Below are positions 30,046-32,345 of a stretch of DNA of 32,345 bases, in pieces. Location of the stretch: the NCBI GenBank assembly GCA_946624325.1, contig CAMOSC010000009.1, positions 1 through 32,345 of the forward strand. The letters are read 5' to 3'. Positions within the stretch are counted from its first letter, which is position 1, and every line of letters begins with the position of its first letter. Below the pieces are notes generated by a model. That model did no database searches and was not told where the DNA came from. It saw only the letters and a program-made list of their open reading frames with translations. The stretch is from an uncultured Clostridia bacterium. Lineage in GTDB: Bacteria > Bacillota > Clostridia > Lachnospirales > Lachnospiraceae. The position numbers and the translations under genes were made by a program.

Positions 30046-31634
30046 GATTCGGCATCCTCCTCGGGCGGTGCGTCGGGATTCAGCATGCGCGCAAGCGCTT
30101 CATCCTCCTCGGGTTCGGTTCCGGGCAGCGGTTCACAGCGGCCGAAAAGCTCCGTCATGGCCCGCAGGTTTTCCGCCAGCTTCGGCGTCAGATGATCCGC
30201 CCGGAAACGGAAGCCCCAGTTGCCGGACGCAACGGCGGGCGTGTTCATGCGGCAGTCGCTCCCGAAGCCCAGAACATCCTGGATCGGATAGATGCTGTAG
30301 CGTGCAATGGAGGACATCGCGGCGCGGATCATATCGTAGTGAATGATATTGCCGTCCGTGTTGAGATACCGGCGGACACGGTCCTGAACCACGGGCGACT
30401 GGGCCTGGTACCAGCCGTAGGAGGTATCGTTGTCGTGGGTGCCGGTATAGCAGATGCAGTTGTCGGTGGTGAAACGGTAGGGCATATCGCCGTTGTCCTT
30501 CGGATTTCCGAAGGCAAACTGAAGAACTTTCATGCCCGGAAGACCGAAGTCATCCCTGAGCTTCTCAACCGGCGGCGTAATGATGCCGAGATCCTCGGCC
30601 CATATGGGGATGTCCTTCCCGAATTCCTTGCGGAGGCGGAGAAAGAGCTTTTCACAGGGGCCCGGCATCCATTTCCCCTTCATGGCGGTTTTTGAACCGT
30701 AGGGAATGGCATAAAACTGTTCAAAACCCCTGAAATGGTCAATCCGTATGCGGTCTACCAGGCGCAGCTGTCCGCGCACGCGGTCCACCCACCAGGCATA
30801 GCCGTCCTTCTCCATGGCCTTCCAGTCATAGAGCGGGTTTCCCCAGAGCTGTCCGGTGGCGGAGAAGTAATCCGGGGGAACGCCTGCGACAACCGTGGGA
30901 TAACCCTTGGAATCCAGCAGGAACAGACCTCTGTTGGCCCAGACGTCGGCGCTGTCCATGGCCACGAAGATGGGGATATCGCCGACGATTTCGATGCCGT
31001 TGATGTGTGCGTATTCCCGGAGGGCATGCCACTGACGGAAGAAGAGGAACTGGATATATTTATAATATTCAACGGAATCTGCCAGCTCCCGGTTCCATTT
31101 TTCGCGAACGGCGTCGTCCGGGTCGCGGAGATCGTCATCCCATTCGAGCCAGCAGGCTCCGCCATGGGCGTCCTTCCCCGCCATGAAGAGGGCATAGTCG
31201 TCCAGCCAGCGGGCTTCCCTGTCGCAGAAATCGCGGAATTCCTTCACCATGGAGACGGGTGCGTTTTCCCGGAAATAGGAGAAGGAGCGCTTCAGCACCT
31301 TTGTCTTGGCCGGGATCACATCCCCGTAATAGATGTGGTTCGGATCAAAGCGGGGATAATCGGAGAGGGATTCTCCCGCAAGCAGGCCGTCCCGGACCAG
31401 CTCATCCGGACTGATTAAGAGCGGCTGGCCGGCAAAGGCTGAAAAGGACTGGTACGGCGAATCACCGTAGCCGGTAGGCCCCAGGGGCAGGATCTGCCAG
31501 ATTTTCTGGCCGGCGCCCACGAGGAAATTGATAAAATCGTATGCGCCTTTTCCGAAATCCCCGATCCCGTAGGGAGAGGGGAGACTGGTGGGATGCACCA
31601 GGATTCCGGAGTAGCGCGGACTAAGCTCTGACAT
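30042..31634 (-). CDS. malQ: 4-alpha-glucanotransferase (amylomaltase, GH77)
   Basis: 530 residues, the shorter bacterial MalQ form. It transfers alpha-1,4-glucan segments between maltodextrins and releases glucose. The N-terminus (RYSGILVHPTSLPSPYGIGD) is typical of the family, and the triad is D299 (IRIDHFRGF), E347 (WAEDLGIITP) and D401 (GTHDND). The spacing between them matches GH77. The C-terminal tail is acidic (EPEEDEALARM...EEDAES). AGGAGGAG lies 8 bp before the ATG. It follows prs by 21 bp and overlaps plsC. With the GH13_18 phosphorylase across the terminator, the area has an alpha-glucan flavour, but no glycogen synthesis or maltose transport genes are in view. Confidence 0.95.
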   Translation of the reverse strand: MSELSPRYSGILVHPTSLPSPYGIGDFGKGAYDFINFLVGAGQKIWQILPLGPTGYGDSPYQSFSAFAGQPLLISPDELVRDGLLAGESLSDYPRFDPNHIYYGDVIPAKTKVLKRSFSYFRENAPVSMVKEFRDFCDREARWLDDYALFMAGKDAHGGACWLEWDDDLRDPDDAVREKWNRELADSVEYYKYIQFLFFRQWHALREYAHINGIEIVGDIPIFVAMDSADVWANRGLFLLDSKGYPTVVAGVPPDYFSATGQLWGNPLYDWKAMEKDGYAWWVDRVRGQLRLVDRIRIDHFRGFEQFYAIPYGSKTAMKGKWMPGPCEKLFLRLRKEFGKDIPIWAEDLGIITPPVEKLRDDFGLPGMKVLQFAFGNPKDNGDMPYRFTTDNCICYTGTHDNDTSYGWYQAQSPVVQDRVRRYLNTDGNIIHYDMIRAAMSSIARYSIYPIQDVLGFGSDCRMNTPAVASGNWGFRFRADHLTPKLAENLRAMTELFGRCEPLPGTEPEEDEALARMLNPDAPPEEDAES

Positions 31635-31655
31635 GAAAGCTCCTCCTGTCTGGAT

Positions 31656-32345
31656 TCACTCCTGTAAGGGTTTCCCGGCGAGTTCCCTCCTGTGCGCATC
31701 AAGAATGCGGTTGATGCGGCCCGTGGGGATCAGGAGGTCGTGCAGGGATGCATTGTGATTCAGGTGGTCTATGATAAGGGCAATATATTTGCTGAGATCT
31801 ACACTCACATAATAGGGCCGTTCAAGAAGCTCGGGCCGCTGGTATATGAGGTTGGTGGTGAAAATGTGGTCAATGATGCCCTCCTCATAGGCCTGGTCGA
31901 ATTTGGCAAGACCGCCCGTAAAGAGCCCGAAGGTGGCGGCGCCGTATACCTTGCGCGCTTTTCTGTTCTTCAGCTCGCGCGCAACCTCGAGCATGCTGTC
32001 GCCGGAGGAGATCATATCGTCGAGGATGAAGACGTCTTTTCCCTCCACGTTGCTGCCGAGGAACTCATGGGCAACAATGGGATTCTTCCCGTCCACAATC
32101 CGCGTGTAGTCGCGGCGCTTGTAAAACATGCCCATGTCCACCCCAAGATAGTTTGCCAGCTGTACGGCGCGGCCCATGCCGCCTTCATCCGGACTGATGA
32201 CCATCAGATGGTCGCTGTCGATGGCGAGATCGGGCTCCGTGCGGAGCAGCGCCTTGATAAACTGGTACACGCAGGGAATGCTCTCGAAGCCGGCGTGCGG
32301 GATGGCGTTCTGTACCCGCGGATCGTGCGCGTCAAAGGTGAGAAT
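31656..32345 (-). CDS. prs: Ribose-phosphate pyrophosphokinase, C-terminal part (5' end beyond window)
   Basis: The last 229 residues of PRPP synthetase, which makes PRPP from ribose 5-phosphate and ATP for nucleotide, His and Trp synthesis. The frame is open to the window edge and starts ILTFDAHDPRVQNAIP, the family's conserved His/Asp segment. It continues with VISPDEGGMGRAVQLANYLG, and then the PRPP-binding loop VFILDDMISSGDSM. A GTG at 32270 is internal, not a start. It is the first visible gene of the prs-malQ-plsC unit. Confidence 0.92.
   Translation of the reverse strand: MLTFDAHDPRVQNAIPHAGFESIPCVYQFIKALLRTEPDLAIDSDHLMVISPDEGGMGRAVQLANYLGVDMGMFYKRRDYTRIVDGKNPIVAHEFLGSNVEGKDVFILDDMISSGDSMLEVARELKNRKARKVYGAATFGLFTGGLAKFDQAYEEGIIDHIFTTNLIYQRPELLERPYYVSVDLSKYIALIIDHLNHNASLHDLLIPTGRINRILDAHRRELAGKPLQE

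Overview
The window looks like a chromosomal segment of a moderately G+C-rich Firmicute of the class Clostridia, most likely Lachnospiraceae. This rests on gene content and order (pta, yceD, rpmF, plsX, acpP, rnc, smc, ftsY, ylxM, ffh, rpsP, khpA), on strong SD sequences and on sigma-A type promoters with 17-bp spacing. No rRNA, tRNA, CRISPR array, transposase or phage module was recognised. The region is mostly housekeeping and metabolic genes; the unusual content lies in the intergenic DNA and in a few divergent proteins.

Layout. Positions 1-4816 (+): the 3' end of leuS, a secreted M28 peptidase with an SH3 domain and a C-terminal anchor, a folate pair (fchA-type cyclohydrolase and a FolD-type dehydrogenase that lacks key cyclohydrolase residues), and a dUTPase. 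Positions 4815-6655: palindromic repeats and, on the minus strand, a secreted protein with three cystatin-like repeats. Positions 6656-11263 (+): iorA-iorB-paaK-ACT, a module for oxidative decarboxylation of aryl-pyruvates and aryl-acid CoA ligation. Positions 11443-12698: a divergent ThyX-like protein and a small orphan prepilin peptidase. Positions 12774-24237 (+): pta followed by the lipid-precursor, ribosome, SMC and SRP block. Positions 24259-26188: a fusion of a sugar-isomerase-like TIM barrel and an aldo/keto reductase. Positions 26264-29292 (+): a P-loop kinase paired with a GH13_18-type glycoside phosphorylase. Positions 29299-32345 (-): prs-malQ-plsC, convergent with the phosphorylase across a shared terminator.

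Two families of structured intergenic repeats stand out. Family A is a cruciform-like element of about 150 bp, with an outer stem of 17-18 bp enclosing internal arms. It has two full copies (4954-5105, 9201-9353) and partial copies at 4877-4953, 10736-10772 and 24259-24310. Family B is a leader of about 100 bp that carries a hairpin and ends in the Shine-Dalgarno sequence of the next gene. It sits directly before dut, acpP and the P-loop kinase gene, and the acpP copy contains an 18-bp minisatellite. A third, local tandem repeat (3 x about 58 bp) fills the fchA-folD junction.

The observations most worth following up are the split folate dehydrogenase/cyclohydrolase pair, the SD-carrying leader repeats, the cruciform repeats, the triple cystatin-like secreted protein, and the kinase-phosphorylase pair. 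All functional statements come from reading motifs and gene order. No database search or structure prediction was run.
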